Positions 15,512 to 25,026 of a stretch of 49,338 nucleotides of DNA are shown one piece after another. The stretch is taken from contig NZ_CAJXYK010000045.1 in assembly GCF_913063425.1 (NCBI RefSeq), positions 1-49,338 of the forward strand, written 5' to 3'. The notes beneath the pieces were generated by a model that was given only the letters and a program-made list of their open reading frames with translations, was not told the DNA's origin and made no database searches. A program made the position numbers and the translations under genes. The DNA comes from an uncultured Thiohalocapsa sp. GTDB lineage: Bacteria > Pseudomonadota > Gammaproteobacteria > Chromatiales > Chromatiaceae. How positions within the stretch are numbered: the first letter of the stretch is position 1; each line of letters begins with the position of its first letter.

Positions 15512-17746
15512 TCATTGTGCGCGGCGCACGTCCAGCACGTCCGGCAGCTGCTTCAGGCGGGCAATGATCCGCTCCAGGTGGGCGGCGTCGATCACCGCAA
15601 CGGTGAAGTGCATGTGGGCGATGTCGGTGGTGGCGTCGGTGCGCGTATCGCTGTCGAGCACATTGGCGTCGGCGTCCGCCAGCGCCGAGGAAATGTCCCG
15701 CAGCAGGCCCCGGCGGTCCGCCGCCGTCAGCTCGACGCCCACGGCATGGGCGCTCTCCGCCGGCTGGTCCGCCCAGGTCACGTCCACCAGCCGCGCGCGC
15801 TCCTCGGCGCTCAGCTTCAGGATCTCCCGGCAGCTGCGCCGGTGCACGATGACGCCGCGGCCGACGCTCACATAGCCCACCAGCTTGTCGTAGGGCACGG
15901 GCCGGCAGCAGGCCGCCATGTGGGTCATGAGGTCGCCCACGCCCTCCACCACCACGTCGGAGCGCCCGGCGGCCTCGCGTGGGGGTGCCGGTGCGCGCGG
16001 CGGAGGCAGGGCGTCCGGCGGCTCGCGGCGCTCCGCCCGGGGCTCGCCCACCTGCCGCGCCACCTGGCCGACGGCGAGGTCGCCGCGGCCGACGGCGGCG
16101 AGCAGGTCGTCGCCCGTCTTGAGGTTGAAGCGCTCGGCGAGCTTCTCCGGCTGCGGCGAGGCCTCGATGCCGAGGCGGGTCAGCTCCCGCTCCAGCGCGG
16201 CGCGACCCTCGGCGAGGTGGCGGTCGAAGTCCTGCTGCTTGAGCCACTGCCGCACGCGGTTGCGTGCCCGCGCGGTGACCATGTAGCCGTGGTGCGGGCT
16301 GAGCCAGTCGCGGCTCGGGTGGGCGTTCTTCTGGGTCAGGATCTCCACCGTCTCGCCGCTCCTCAGCTGGTAGGTGAGCGGCACCATGCGCCCGTCCACC
16401 CGCGCGCCGCGGCAGCGATGGCCGATTTCCGAATGGATGGCGTAGGCGAAGTCGAGCGGCGTGGCCCCCCGCGGCAGCTCCACCACCTTGGCCTGCGGTG
16501 TGAGCACATAGACGTGCGCCGAGGCCAGGTCGCCTTCCAGCGGCGCCGCGTCCCCGTCGCGCCGCGCATCGCCCGCCTGCTCCAGCCAGTGGCGCATGGA
16601 CACCACGCGACGCTGGAAGTCCGGGTCGTGGCCTTTGGCCTCCTTGTAGGCCCAGTGCGCGGCGACGCCGTACTCGGCGTGCTCGTGCATGGCGTGGGTG
16701 CGGATCTGCACTTCCAGCGGCTTGTCCTCCGGACCCACGACCGCCGTGTGCAGGGACTGGTAGTTGTTGCCCTTGGGTGTGGCGATGTAGTCGTCGAACT
16801 CGGACGGGATGTGGGGCCAAAGCCCGTGCACCACGCCCAGCGCGGAGTAGCAGGCGGGCACGTCATCCACCAGGATGCGCACCGCGCGCAGATCGAAGAT
16901 CTGGTCGATGTCCACGCCCTTGCGCTGCATCTTCCGCCAGATGCTGTAGATGTGCTTGGGCCGCCCCGTGACCTCGGCCCGGATGCCGGCGGCGGCGAGC
17001 TCGGCCCGCAGCGCGGCGAGCACCCGGGCGATGTAGTCCTGGCGCTCGTTGCGGCGCTCCGCCAGGGCCTTGGCGATGCGCATGTAGGTGTCCGGCTCGG
17101 CGGCGCGCAGCGCCAGGTCTTCCAGCTCCCACTTGAGCTGCCACACCCCCAGGCGGTTGGCGAGGGGGGCATAGACGCGGCGGGTGTCGTCGGCGATTTC
17201 CAGCCGGCGCTCGGCGTCCAGGTGCTTGGTCCGGCGCAGCAGGTGCAGGCGGTCGGCGAGCACTAGCAGCACCACGCGCACGTCCTCGGCGACGCCCAGC
17301 AGCATGCGCCGCAGGTTCTCTTCCCGCGCCAGGCGGTTGCGCGCGGCGCGCTTGCCGCCCTCGGCCACGTACTCGACACGGGTCAGCTGCTCGATGCGGG
17401 CGAGATCGGCGGTCATGCGCGCCACACCGGGGCCGAAGGTTTCGGCGAGCGCCGCGGCCCCGGGGTCCCTGTGGTCCGGGCAGCCCTGCAGCAGGGCCGC
17501 GCACAGGGTGTCCGCGTCCATGCGCAGCCCGAACAGGATATCCGCCGCCGCCAGGCGGTGGCGCACGGCGCTTTCGCCGGTTTCGAGCACGGCGTCGCCG
17601 TGGCAGTCGAGCAGCAGCTCACAGGCCGCCTCGAGGCGGCGTCTGCCTGCCGCGTCGTAGCGTGCCCCGATCCGCGCGAGCCAGTGGCGCACGGCGGCGG
17701 CATCGTCCTCGACGCGCTCCGGAAGGTTGGTGGTGGTCTGCACCAT
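15512..17746 (-). CDS. relA: GTP pyrophosphokinase, (p)ppGpp synthetase I
   Basis: Ribosome-associated alarmone synthetase of the stringent response, 744 residues. Domains in order: a degenerate HD domain (about 30-180), where the motif usually read as H-D is replaced ([12 protein letters not shown]), so no hydrolase activity is expected; the synthetase domain with [12 protein letters not shown] and [20 protein letters not shown]; the TGS domain ([16 protein letters not shown]); and a C-terminal ACT domain ([16 protein letters not shown]). EFDD is the E-x-D-D signature of RelA-type monofunctional synthetases, unlike R-x-K-D in SpoT/Rel. It lies 76 bp downstream of the DUF1015 gene on the same strand. 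Confidence 0.93.
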   Translation of the reverse strand: MVQTTTNLPERVEDDAAAVRHWLARIGARYDAAGRRRLEAACELLLDCHGDAVLETGESAVRHRLAAADILFGLRMDADTLCAALLQGCPDHRDPGAAALAETFGPGVARMTADLARIEQLTRVEYVAEGGKRAARNRLAREENLRRMLLGVAEDVRVVLLVLADRLHLLRRTKHLDAERRLEIADDTRRVYAPLANRLGVWQLKWELEDLALRAAEPDTYMRIAKALAERRNERQDYIARVLAALRAELAAAGIRAEVTGRPKHIYSIWRKMQRKGVDIDQIFDLRAVRILVDDVPACYSALGVVHGLWPHIPSEFDDYIATPKGNNYQSLHTAVVGPEDKPLEVQIRTHAMHEHAEYGVAAHWAYKEAKGHDPDFQRRVVSMRHWLEQAGDARRDGDAAPLEGDLASAHVYVLTPQAKVVELPRGATPLDFAYAIHSEIGHRCRGARVDGRMVPLTYQLRSGETVEILTQKNAHPSRDWLSPHHGYMVTARARNRVRQWLKQQDFDRHLAEGRAALERELTRLGIEASPQPEKLAERFNLKTGDDLLAAVGRGDLAVGQVARQVGEPRAERREPPDALPPPRAPAPPREAAGRSDVVVEGVGDLMTHMAACCRPVPYDKLVGYVSVGRGVIVHRRSCREILKLSAEERARLVDVTWADQPAESAHAVGVELTAADRRGLLRDISSALADADANVLDSDTRTDATTDIAHMHFTVAVIDAAHLERIIARLKQLPDVLDVRRAQ

Positions 17747-17822
17747 GGCTGGGGGGATGGGAGCGGGGACCGGGTCGCCGCCCAGCAGGACGGGCGCCGG
17801 GCGCCGCCGGCCGCGCCGGCAG

Positions 17823-19055
17823 CTAGTCCAGCACCAGGCTCACCAGCCCGTCGGCGAGCTTCGGCTCGAACCAGGTGGACTTGGGCGGCATGATGGCGCC
17901 GGCATCCGCCACCGCCAACAGCTCGTCGATGCCGGTGGCGGGCAGTGCCAGGGCCAGCGCCGCGCGGCCCGCGTCCACGGGGGCCAAGAGCCCCGCCAGG
18001 CCGCGGCTGCCACCGACGAAGTCGATGCGCGGGTCCCGGCGCGGGTCTGTGATGCCGAGCACGGGCGCCACCAGGTGCTCGTGCAGCAGGCTCACGGCAA
18101 GGCGTGCCACCGGGTCATCCGATTGCCGCAGCAGCGTCTCATGCAGCTTGAGCCGCCACCAGCGGCCGTCGCAGTAAAGCCCGAATTCGTCGCGCACCGC
18201 AGGCTGCACCGGCGCCGGCGCAGTCGTGACCTCGAAGCGCTCGCGGGCGCGCTCCAGCAGCCAGGCGCAGTCGTGCCCGTCCAGGTCGCGGACGATGCGG
18301 TTGTAGGGCAGGATGCGCAGCTCGTCGTCGGGAAAGGTGACGGCGAGGAAGCGGGCGTGCCCGGTCTCGCCGCGCTCGGCTGCCACCCGCGCCGCCGCGG
18401 CGGAGCGATGGTGGCCGTCGGCGACGTAGAGCGCGGGCTGGGCCTCGCAGGCGGCGGTCAGCGCCGCGATCTGCGCCGCATCGGCGATGACCCAGAGCCG
18501 GTGGCGAACGCCGTCGCCATCCTGCACATCCGCGGCGGGCGGGCCCGACGCGCACACGCCGGCCAGCAGCGCCCGCAGCCGGGGCGCCGACCGGTGCACC
18601 AGAAACACCGGGCCGGTCTGTGCATCCAGCGCTGCAATCTGCCGCACCCGGTCGTCCTCTTTGGCGGGGCGGGTCAGCTCGTGCTTGCGGATACGCCCGT
18701 CGAGGTAGGCCGCGACCGAGGCGCCGGCCACCAGGCCCGTCTGGCTGCGGCCGGCGGCGTCCAGTCGGTAGGCGTAGAAGCAGGGGGCCGGGTCCTGCTG
18801 CAGCACGCCCGCGTCGCGCAGTGCGTCCAGGTTGGCGCGCGCCCGGGCATAGACCTCCGGTGCGTAGGCATCGGTGCCCGCCGGCAGGTCCACCTCGGCC
18901 CGCGAGATATGCAGGAAGCTGTGTGGGCGGCCGTCCACCAGCTGTCGGGCCTCGTCGGTGTCCACCACGTCGTAGGGCGGCGCGATGACCTCTGCGGCGC
19001 GGCCAGGGGCCGGGCGCAGGGCTGCAAAGGGGGCAAGCAAGGGTTGGTGGGCCAT
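17823..19055 (-). CDS. DUF1015 family protein
   Basis: A 410-residue soluble protein of the DUF1015 family. Recognisable features are the opening PFAALRPAPGRAAEVIAPPYDVVD, SFLHISRAEVDLP, and the central LYVADGHHRSAAAARVA with the conserved D-G-H-H-R. The biochemical role of the family is not established. It sits between an amino-acid-binding protein gene (52 bp) and relA (76 bp) on the same strand, so cotranscription with relA is possible, though no functional link is implied. Confidence 0.9.
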   Translation of the reverse strand: MAHQPLLAPFAALRPAPGRAAEVIAPPYDVVDTDEARQLVDGRPHSFLHISRAEVDLPAGTDAYAPEVYARARANLDALRDAGVLQQDPAPCFYAYRLDAAGRSQTGLVAGASVAAYLDGRIRKHELTRPAKEDDRVRQIAALDAQTGPVFLVHRSAPRLRALLAGVCASGPPAADVQDGDGVRHRLWVIADAAQIAALTAACEAQPALYVADGHHRSAAAARVAAERGETGHARFLAVTFPDDELRILPYNRIVRDLDGHDCAWLLERARERFEVTTAPAPVQPAVRDEFGLYCDGRWWRLKLHETLLRQSDDPVARLAVSLLHEHLVAPVLGITDPRRDPRIDFVGGSRGLAGLLAPVDAGRAALALALPATGIDELLAVADAGAIMPPKSTWFEPKLADGLVSLVLD

Positions 19056-19107
19056 GAATGTCGTTCCGGCCGCGGTGTGTGGCGGCCTCAGGCGCGCGTG
19101 CGGGGGC

Positions 19108-20157
19108 TCAGCGCGCGGGCGGGGCGTACATGAGGCCGCCGTCGGACCAGAGCGCGTTCAGCCCCCGCTTGATGCCGAGGCCCGAGGCCGGCCCCAGGTT
19201 GCGCTCGAACAGCTCGCCGTAGTTGCCCACGGCGCGGATGACGCGATAGCCCCAGGCGGGGTCGATGCCGAGGACGTTGGAGGTGGTGCCGTCCAGGTCC
19301 AGCAGGGCGCGGACGCGGTCGCTCTGGGCCCGGTTCTTCGCGGCGACGACATTGGTCGCGTCGATGCCGAGCTCCTCCGCCTCGATGAGCGTGAACAGGG
19401 TCCAGCGCACCAGGTCGAGCCAGCGCTCGTCGCCGGCGCGCACGGCGGGACTGAGCGGCTCCTTGGAAATCACCTCCGGCAGGATGCGCTGGGCGGCCGG
19501 GTCCGGCAGTGTCCCGCGCAGCGCGTGCAGCTGGGAGCGGTCCGTGGTCAGGGTGTCGCACTTGCCGTCCAGGTAGGCGGCGGCGGCCGTTTCCAGGTCC
19601 GGATGCACAATCAGCTCCAGCGCCATGCGGTGGCGGGTGAACCAGCGCTTGGCGTTATCGACGCTGGTGGTGCCGGAGATGGCGCAGACCTTGCTGCGGT
19701 CCAGCTCCAGGGCGCTCAGGGTGTCGGTCTTGCGCGGCACCATGAAGCCCTGGCCGTCGTAGTAGAGCACGCCGGCGAAGCTCACGCGTTCGGTGATGTC
19801 GCGCTGCCCGGTCCAGGTGGTGTTGCGGGCCAGCAGGTCCACGCTGCCGCTGCGCAGGGCGCCGAAGCGCTCGTCCGGTGTGAGCGCCACCAGCTCCACG
19901 GCGTCGGCATCGTCCAGCACGGCGGCGGCGACGGCACGGCAGAAATCCACGTCCAGGCCGCTCCAGCGCCCGTCGGCGTCGCGGTGGGAGAGGCCCGGGA
20001 CCTCGCCGTTGACGCCGCACTTGAGCATGTTGCGCTCGCGCACCTCGGCGACGGTGTCGGCGACTGCGGTGCCCGCGGTGGCCGCCCACAGCAGCAGGGC
20101 GCCGCATGCGGCGATGAGGCGCGTGCCGCGTCCGGCGGGGATGGCGATGGGGTTCAT
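19108..20157 (-). CDS. Amino-acid ABC transporter periplasmic binding protein (AapJ/BztA-like)
   Basis: A 349-residue periplasmic solute-binding protein of the general L-amino-acid (Aap/Bzt) type. The N-terminal signal peptide (AACGALLLWAATAGTAVA) would be cleaved before DTVAEVRERNMLKCGV. The ligand-binding lobes show GLSHRDADGRWSGLDVDFCRAVAAAVL and SVDLLARNTTWTGQRD, then CAISGTTSVDNAKRWF. The ATG at 20157 has a good Shine-Dalgarno (AGAGGACA), so longer upstream frames are rejected. No permease or ATPase genes for this system lie on either side, so it is an orphan or works with a distant transporter. Confidence 0.88.
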   Translation of the reverse strand: MNPIAIPAGRGTRLIAACGALLLWAATAGTAVADTVAEVRERNMLKCGVNGEVPGLSHRDADGRWSGLDVDFCRAVAAAVLDDADAVELVALTPDERFGALRSGSVDLLARNTTWTGQRDITERVSFAGVLYYDGQGFMVPRKTDTLSALELDRSKVCAISGTTSVDNAKRWFTRHRMALELIVHPDLETAAAAYLDGKCDTLTTDRSQLHALRGTLPDPAAQRILPEVISKEPLSPAVRAGDERWLDLVRWTLFTLIEAEELGIDATNVVAAKNRAQSDRVRALLDLDGTTSNVLGIDPAWGYRVIRAVGNYGELFERNLGPASGLGIKRGLNALWSDGGLMYAPPAR

Positions 20158-20291
20158 GCGCTGTCCTCTTGTGGTGGCGGCGCCGTCGCGCGGGGCCGTG
20201 CGGCGCACTGGGGCACCCGGTGTCGGCTGGGGGCTGCCTGGCGGGGCTGCCTGGAGGCGCCTGGGAATGGCGATGGCGGCATCCCGGCGGC

Positions 20292-20648
20292 TCACCAGCT
20301 CATCAGCGTCCATTGCGGCACCCGTGTGCTCAGGCCCGCTGCGTTGCGGCGCCATTCCATGTCGCCGGAGCCGTCCTCGTCCACCAGGTAGTAGGGCGCG
20401 CCGGCGGTGGGCGTGATCTTCAGCATGTAGGTGTTGTTGTTGACGCTGAAGCGCTCCACCGTGCGGTTATCGTACTCCTCGATGGTCACCGCCGGCTGGA
20501 TGTCCGCCGCGGTCACGCGCAGGTCCAGGTCCCGCAGGTCCGTGCGCGCGGCGGCTCCCCCCGTCTGCGCGGCAACGCCGCCCGTCACGACCAGCAGAGC
20601 GCCGAGCAGCAGCGTGGCGGGCGGATGGAGCGGCTGAGCGACGGGCAT
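20292..20648 (-). CDS. DUF2782 family exported protein
   Basis: 118 residues, with an N-terminal hydrophobic segment (ATLLLGALLVVTGGVAAQ) that looks like a cleavable signal. The mature part has IEEYDNRTVERFSVNNNTYM, LKITPTAGAPYYLVDEDGSG and ends in VPQWTLMSW. The I-E-E-Y, P-x-Y-Y-L-V-D-x-D-G-x-G and P-Q-W-x-x-x-S-W pattern is that of DUF2782 proteins, found throughout gammaproteobacteria (often near polA or thrH). The function is unknown; probably periplasmic. The ATG at 20648 is the only start giving the family length. Confidence 0.85.
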   Translation of the reverse strand: MPVAQPLHPPATLLLGALLVVTGGVAAQTGGAAARTDLRDLDLRVTAADIQPAVTIEEYDNRTVERFSVNNNTYMLKITPTAGAPYYLVDEDGSGDMEWRRNAAGLSTRVPQWTLMSW

Positions 20649-20689
20649 GGTGCGGCGGCGGACTCGGTGGCGGAGCGGGCGCATGATAG

Positions 20690-20854
20690 CAAGCCGGGGC
20701 GCGGGTCTCACTTTTCGCTGCCCGCAGCGACCGCGCCGGCTGGCCGGCGGAGGTGTGGGAGGACCTGGTGCTCCTGCGGCAGATCCACGAGCGCGTCCAC
20801 GGGCGCCGTCCGCCGGGCGTCGAGCCCTGGAAGCGCTGCATTCTGCACGTCTGA
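20690..20854 (+). other. Possible C-terminal gene remnant
   Basis: A stop-free plus-strand frame that lacks an ATG and ends in a TGA at 20852. Its last 40 codons read like real protein (WPAEVWEDLVLLRQIHERVH, then GRRPPGVEPWKRCILHV). There is no recognisable start, ribosome-binding site or upstream domain. It may be the leftover 3' end of a deleted gene, or chance coding-like sequence in GC-rich DNA. I do not recognise the family. Confidence 0.3.
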
Positions 20855-20914
20855 GGTGCGGGCGGCGCGCCCCCACCGCGCAACTGCGGGGGCGGGCCAC
20901 GCGGGCCGACGCCG

Positions 20915-23446
20915 TCAGCCCGCCCCGCGCAGGGCCGCCAGCGGCGGGCGCACCAGCGCGCGATAGGTGCCGAGCGTGCCGGCGAGGCCGATGGCCGCAC
21001 CGCTGCCGAGCACGCCGAAGACCCAAAGCCACGGGTTGGGGGCGAAGGGCAGGTCGAACAGCTGGCGGGCCAGCACGAAGCCCGTGATCTGCGCAAAGAT
21101 GGATGCGGTGAGCCCCGCCAGCAGCCCGGCGGCGGTGAACTCCACCAGCAGCCCGCGCAGCAGCTGCCGGCGGTTGGCGCCCAGGGTGCGCAGCACGCCG
21201 TGCTCGGCCCGGCGCACGGCGAGGCTCGCCTGGATGCCCGCATACATCACCAGGAGCCCAGCCGCCAGCGTGAACAGGAAGACGTATTCCACCGCATGGA
21301 TGCCCTGCTCGATGATGCCGCGCACCTGTGCCAGCAGTGCGCCCACGTCGATGAGGGTCACGCTCGGGAAGGCCCGCAGCAGCTCCGGCACCAGCGCCTC
21401 CCGCGATGCCGGCAGGTAGAAGCTGGTGATGTAGGTGGCGGGCTGCTCCGCGAGCAGCCCCGGCGTGCCGATGACGAAGAAGTTGACGTTGAAGCTGTCC
21501 CACTGCACCTGCCGCAGGCTGGTGACGGGGGCGCTCACCGTCTGCCCCGCCACCTGGAAGCGCAGTCTGTCCCCCAAGCGGATGCCGAGCGTCTCGGCAA
21601 TGCCTTCCTCCACCGAGAACTGCCCGGGCGCGGGCGCCGTCTGCCCGGCGCCACTCCACCAGCGCCCGGCGATGATGCTGTTGTCGGCCTGCAGCGCCGT
21701 GGCATAGCTCAGGTTGAACTCCCGGGCTGCGAGGCGCTCGGCACGCGGGTCTTCGTAGTCGTCCGGCTCGATGTCGCGCGCGCCGATGCCCGTGAGCCGG
21801 CCGCGGATCATGGGGAAGATACCCGCGCCGTCGATGTCGTGGTCAGCCAGCCAGTCCGCGAGGGCGTCGCGCTCGTGGGGCTGGATGTTGATCAGGAAGC
21901 GGTTCGGCGCCCCCTCCGGCAGTGTCTCCTGCCAGCTGCGCAGCAGGTCCACCCGCACCACCGCCAGCAGCAGCAGCGCCAGGATGCCGAGGCCGAAGCC
22001 CGTGATCTGCAGGATGGCCGCCGCCGGCCGGCGCGCCAGCCCGGCGAGCCCGAGCCGCCAGATGCCGCGGGTGCGGGCCGCCGCCAGACCTGCGAGCCAG
22101 ACCATGACCGCGCCCAGGGTCACCAGCGCCGCCACGGCGGCGACGACGCCGAGCAGCAGCTTCCAGGCCAGCTCCACATCCCCGGCCTGCCACAGGATCA
22201 TCAAGGCCAGCGCAGCGGCGGCGCCGAGCCCGGCGAAGGCCACCGACACCCGCGGCGGCCCCAGGTCCCGGCGCAGGACCCGCAGCGGCGGCACGTCCGC
22301 CAGCTGCAGCAGCGGCGGCAGCGCGAAGCCCGCCAGGGCCACCAGACCGGTGCCGATGCCGACGAAAACCGGCTGGATGGAGGCGGCGGGCAGGGGGCCT
22401 TCGACCCAATCCGCCAACAGCAGCGCGAGTCCGCGCTGGCCGAGCCAGCCCAGCAGGCAGCCGGCGAGGCTCGCCAGGAGCCCGAAGCTCAGGAGCCGGA
22501 TGGCGAAGATGCGGGTCAGCAGATGACGCGGCGCACCCAGGCAGCGCATCACCGCCACGGCGTCGGTCTGGCGGTCCACCAGCCGGCGGCTTGCGAGCGC
22601 GATGGCCGCCCCGGCCACCAGCAGCGTGGTCAGCGCCGCCAGGTGCAGGAAGCGCGAGGCCCGGTCCACCGCGGTGGCGAATTCCGGGCGGGCCTCCCGG
22701 GCGTCGATGAGCCCGGCGCTGGCCGGCAGCCGCGGCTCGGCCCATGCCGCGAAGTCCGCCACGGCATCCCGCGGCCCCGCCACCAGCAGGCGATGGCGCA
22801 CCCGGCTCGCCGCTGTCACCAGGCCCGTGGCCGGCAGCGCGTCCATGTGGATCATCACCCGCGGGGCGATCTGGAAGAAGTTTCCGCCCCGGTCCGGCTC
22901 GTAGGCGATGAGCCGGTCTGCCGTGAAGGTCGCCTCGCCGAGGTCGATGCGGGCGCCCGGGTCGGCGCCGAGCACGTACAGCAAGCGCGGCTCCACCCAG
23001 GCGACGCCGTCGCCCGGCGGACCGGGGGCGGGCTGCTCGGCGGCGTCGATGTCCGCCTTGAGGCGCATTTCGCCGCGCAGGGGATAAGCGTCGTCCACCG
23101 CCTTCACCTGCACCAGCTGGGTGTCGTCGCCGGCGAGCACCACGCTGCGGAAGGTCAGGGTGCGGGCGACCTCAAGGCCGCGGGCGGCGGCCGCATCGGC
23201 GAAGCTCGGCGGGATGGGCCGCGATGAATCGATGGCCAGATCAGCGGCGATGAGCTCGCCGCCCTGGCGCTGCATGGTGCGCTCGATGCGGTCGGTGAAG
23301 AACCCGACGGCGGTGATGGCGGCCACCGTCAGCACCAGGGCCGCAGCGAGGAGGTAGAGCTCGCCGCTGCGCCAGTCGCGCCGCAGCAGCCGCAGCGCGA
23401 GGCGCCAGGGAGCGGCGGCGGGCATGCGTGCTTTGCCGGCACTCAT
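20915..23446 (-). CDS. ybbP: FtsX-like ABC transporter permease (YbbP type)
   Basis: An 843-residue inner-membrane protein with an N-terminal membrane segment (LYLLAAALVLTVAAITAVGFF), a large periplasmic domain (about 45-260), a block of membrane helices (about 260-480), a second periplasmic domain, and three C-terminal helices carrying the FtsX signature (YVFLFTLAAGLLVMYAGIQASLAVRRAEHGVLRTLGANRRQL). That duplicated layout is the YbbP type of the MacB/FtsX superfamily. Its start overlaps the stop of ybbA (ATGA). YbbAP, with TesA nearby, is thought to act on lipid- or membrane-derived molecules; the substrate is not firmly known. Confidence 0.9.
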   Translation of the reverse strand: MSAGKARMPAAAPWRLALRLLRRDWRSGELYLLAAALVLTVAAITAVGFFTDRIERTMQRQGGELIAADLAIDSSRPIPPSFADAAAARGLEVARTLTFRSVVLAGDDTQLVQVKAVDDAYPLRGEMRLKADIDAAEQPAPGPPGDGVAWVEPRLLYVLGADPGARIDLGEATFTADRLIAYEPDRGGNFFQIAPRVMIHMDALPATGLVTAASRVRHRLLVAGPRDAVADFAAWAEPRLPASAGLIDAREARPEFATAVDRASRFLHLAALTTLLVAGAAIALASRRLVDRQTDAVAVMRCLGAPRHLLTRIFAIRLLSFGLLASLAGCLLGWLGQRGLALLLADWVEGPLPAASIQPVFVGIGTGLVALAGFALPPLLQLADVPPLRVLRRDLGPPRVSVAFAGLGAAAALALMILWQAGDVELAWKLLLGVVAAVAALVTLGAVMVWLAGLAAARTRGIWRLGLAGLARRPAAAILQITGFGLGILALLLLAVVRVDLLRSWQETLPEGAPNRFLINIQPHERDALADWLADHDIDGAGIFPMIRGRLTGIGARDIEPDDYEDPRAERLAAREFNLSYATALQADNSIIAGRWWSGAGQTAPAPGQFSVEEGIAETLGIRLGDRLRFQVAGQTVSAPVTSLRQVQWDSFNVNFFVIGTPGLLAEQPATYITSFYLPASREALVPELLRAFPSVTLIDVGALLAQVRGIIEQGIHAVEYVFLFTLAAGLLVMYAGIQASLAVRRAEHGVLRTLGANRRQLLRGLLVEFTAAGLLAGLTASIFAQITGFVLARQLFDLPFAPNPWLWVFGVLGSGAAIGLAGTLGTYRALVRPPLAALRGAG

Positions 23447-24186
23447 GGCAGCACCTCCAGGTGGCCGTCGCGCATGCCGAGGCGGCGGTCACAGCGCGCG
23501 GCGAGGGCCTCGTCGTGGGTCACCAGCACCAGGGCGGCGCCGGCGTCCGCGCGCAGCGCAAACAGCAGATCGATGATCCGCTGCCCGGTGGCGAGGTCCA
23601 GGTTGCCCGTGGGCTCGTCCGCGAACAGGATCCGCGGCCCCGGGGCGAAGGCGCGGGCGATGGCCACGCGCTGCTGCTCGCCGCCGGAGAGCTGGCGCGG
23701 ATAGTGGCCGGCGCGGGCGCTGAGACCCACGCGCTCCAGCGCCTCGCGCGCCACCGCGGTGGCGTCCGCCCCCTGCATGCCCGTGTCCGGTCGCACGCCG
23801 CCGTTGCCGCGGGCTGCCGTCTGCTCGCCGGCGGCGGCGAGCTCCAGCGGCAGGGAGACGTTCTCCAGCGCGGTCAGGGTGGGCAGCAGCTGGAAGTTCT
23901 GGAAGACGAAGCCGACGCGCCCGCCGCGCAGGGCGGCACGGCCGTCCTCGTCCAGTGTGGACAGGCGGGTGCCGCACAGCTCCACCTCGCCGCCGCTCGG
24001 GGCGTCCAGCCCCGCGAGCAGGCCGAGCAGCGTGGACTTGCCGCTGCCGGAGGCGCCGACGATGGCCACGGCCTCGCCGGCGGCGACCCGCAGCGAGAGT
24101 CCGTGCAGGATGGTCAGGCGACCGCCGGGGCCGCTAACATGTTTGGCCAGCCCATCGGCACGGCACAGGATTTCTGGGGTATTCAT
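23443..24186 (-). CDS. ybbA: ABC transporter ATP-binding protein (YbbA type)
   Basis: A 247-residue ATPase of the LolD/MacB subfamily. Walker A is GASGSGKST, the Q-loop lies in VGFVFQNFQLLPTLTALENV, the signature is QLSGGEQQRVAIARAF, and Walker B is ILFADEPTGNLD, followed by the H-loop VLVTHDEAL. An insertion rich in Gly/Thr (AAGEQTAARGNGGVRPD) separates the Q-loop from the signature. The ATG at 24186 has a clear Shine-Dalgarno (AAGGAGA), so the longer frame is rejected. It powers YbbP. The start codon shares two bases with that of the divergent tesA gene. Confidence 0.93.
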   Translation of the reverse strand: MNTPEILCRADGLAKHVSGPGGRLTILHGLSLRVAAGEAVAIVGASGSGKSTLLGLLAGLDAPSGGEVELCGTRLSTLDEDGRAALRGGRVGFVFQNFQLLPTLTALENVSLPLELAAAGEQTAARGNGGVRPDTGMQGADATAVAREALERVGLSARAGHYPRQLSGGEQQRVAIARAFAPGPRILFADEPTGNLDLATGQRIIDLLFALRADAGAALVLVTHDEALAARCDRRLGMRDGHLEVLP

Positions 24187-24880
24187 GCGGTCTCCTTGCG
24201 TAAGCTGTGCGCCCCTGTGGCGCGCGCTGCTTGTGATCATGGCGCTGCTAGCGGCGACACCGGGCCTGGCACCGGCGGACACCGTACCGACCGGCGCCGG
24301 CGGCCCGCGCGTCCTGGTGCTGGGGGACAGCCTGAGCGCGGGCTTCGGGATTGCGCTGGACCAAGGCTGGGTCGGCCTGCTCGGGCAGCGCATGGTCGCA
24401 CAGGGCCTGCCGCATCAGGTGATCAACGCCAGCATCTCCGGCGACACCACCGCGGGCGGGCGCTCGCGGCTGCCGGCGCTGCTCGCCGAGCACAACCCGG
24501 CGGTGGTGGTCATCGAGCTCGGCGCCAACGACGGCCTGCGCGGCTTTCCGCCCAAGCGCATCGCCGCGGCGCTGTCGGCCATGGTGCGGGAGGCCCGGGC
24601 CGCCGGTGCGCGGGTGCTGCTCATCGGTGTGCGTCTGCCGCCCAACTACGGCAGCGCCTATGCAGAACAGTTCCAGGGGCTCTACGACGAGGTGGCCGCG
24701 GCCACCGGCGCGGCGCTGGTGCCGCGGCTGCTCGACGGTGTGGCCGAAGACCGCGGTTTGATGCAGGCGGACGGCCTGCATCCCACCGCCGCTGCGCAGC
24801 CGCGGCTGCTCGACAACGTCTGGCCCGTGCTGCTGCCGCTGCTGCGGGAGACGCTGCCGGCCGCGGCGGACGCCGGCTGA
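24185..24880 (+). CDS. tesA: Arylesterase / acyl-CoA thioesterase I, TesA type
   Basis: A 231-residue periplasmic GDSL (SGNH) hydrolase. An N-terminal signal segment (LWRALLVIMALLAATPGLAPA) precedes VLVLGDSLSAGFGI, which holds the catalytic Ser of block I. SGDTTAGG and IELGANDGLRG are blocks II and III (Gly and Asn), and DGLHPTA carries the catalytic Asp and His of block V. TesA cleaves acyl-CoA, lysophospholipid and aryl esters. The divergent arrangement with ybbA-ybbP is conserved in gammaproteobacteria. The ATG at 24185 gives a complete signal peptide but has only a weak ribosome-binding site (GGGG) and overlaps the ybbA start. An internal ATG at 24239 would truncate the signal. Confidence 0.9.
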   Translation: MRSPCVSCAPLWRALLVIMALLAATPGLAPADTVPTGAGGPRVLVLGDSLSAGFGIALDQGWVGLLGQRMVAQGLPHQVINASISGDTTAGGRSRLPALLAEHNPAVVVIELGANDGLRGFPPKRIAAALSAMVREARAAGARVLLIGVRLPPNYGSAYAEQFQGLYDEVAAATGAALVPRLLDGVAEDRGLMQADGLHPTAAAQPRLLDNVWPVLLPLLRETLPAAADAG

Positions 24881-25026
24881 AGCAGCCCTGGCGTCCCGGC
24901 CGCTCGGGCCTGCACGAGCCCGGCGCCGCTCACCAGGGCGCTGGCCGGACATCGGTTTACACGGGCGGCAGGCACGTCCACATCCGCGCCCATTCATCCG
25001 GCGCTAAGCTTTTAGGAGATTGTCCC

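Noticed and set aside
15296-17266. Long plus-strand open frame (656 codons) opposite relA and rfbB
   Set aside because: Its product is His/Gly/Ala/Val-rich and matches no family. The minus strand carries unmistakable RelA. GC-rich coding DNA commonly leaves open frames on the other strand.
21200-23227. Plus-strand frame of 675 codons opposite ybbP
   Set aside because: Gln/His/Arg/Gly-rich shadow; the minus strand encodes a clear FtsX-like permease overlapping ybbA.
23428-25026. Upstream extension of the SQR-like frame (908 codons in total)
   Set aside because: The extension runs antisense through ybbA and out of frame through tesA. The ATG at 25027 has a good ribosome-binding site and begins directly with the FAD motif.
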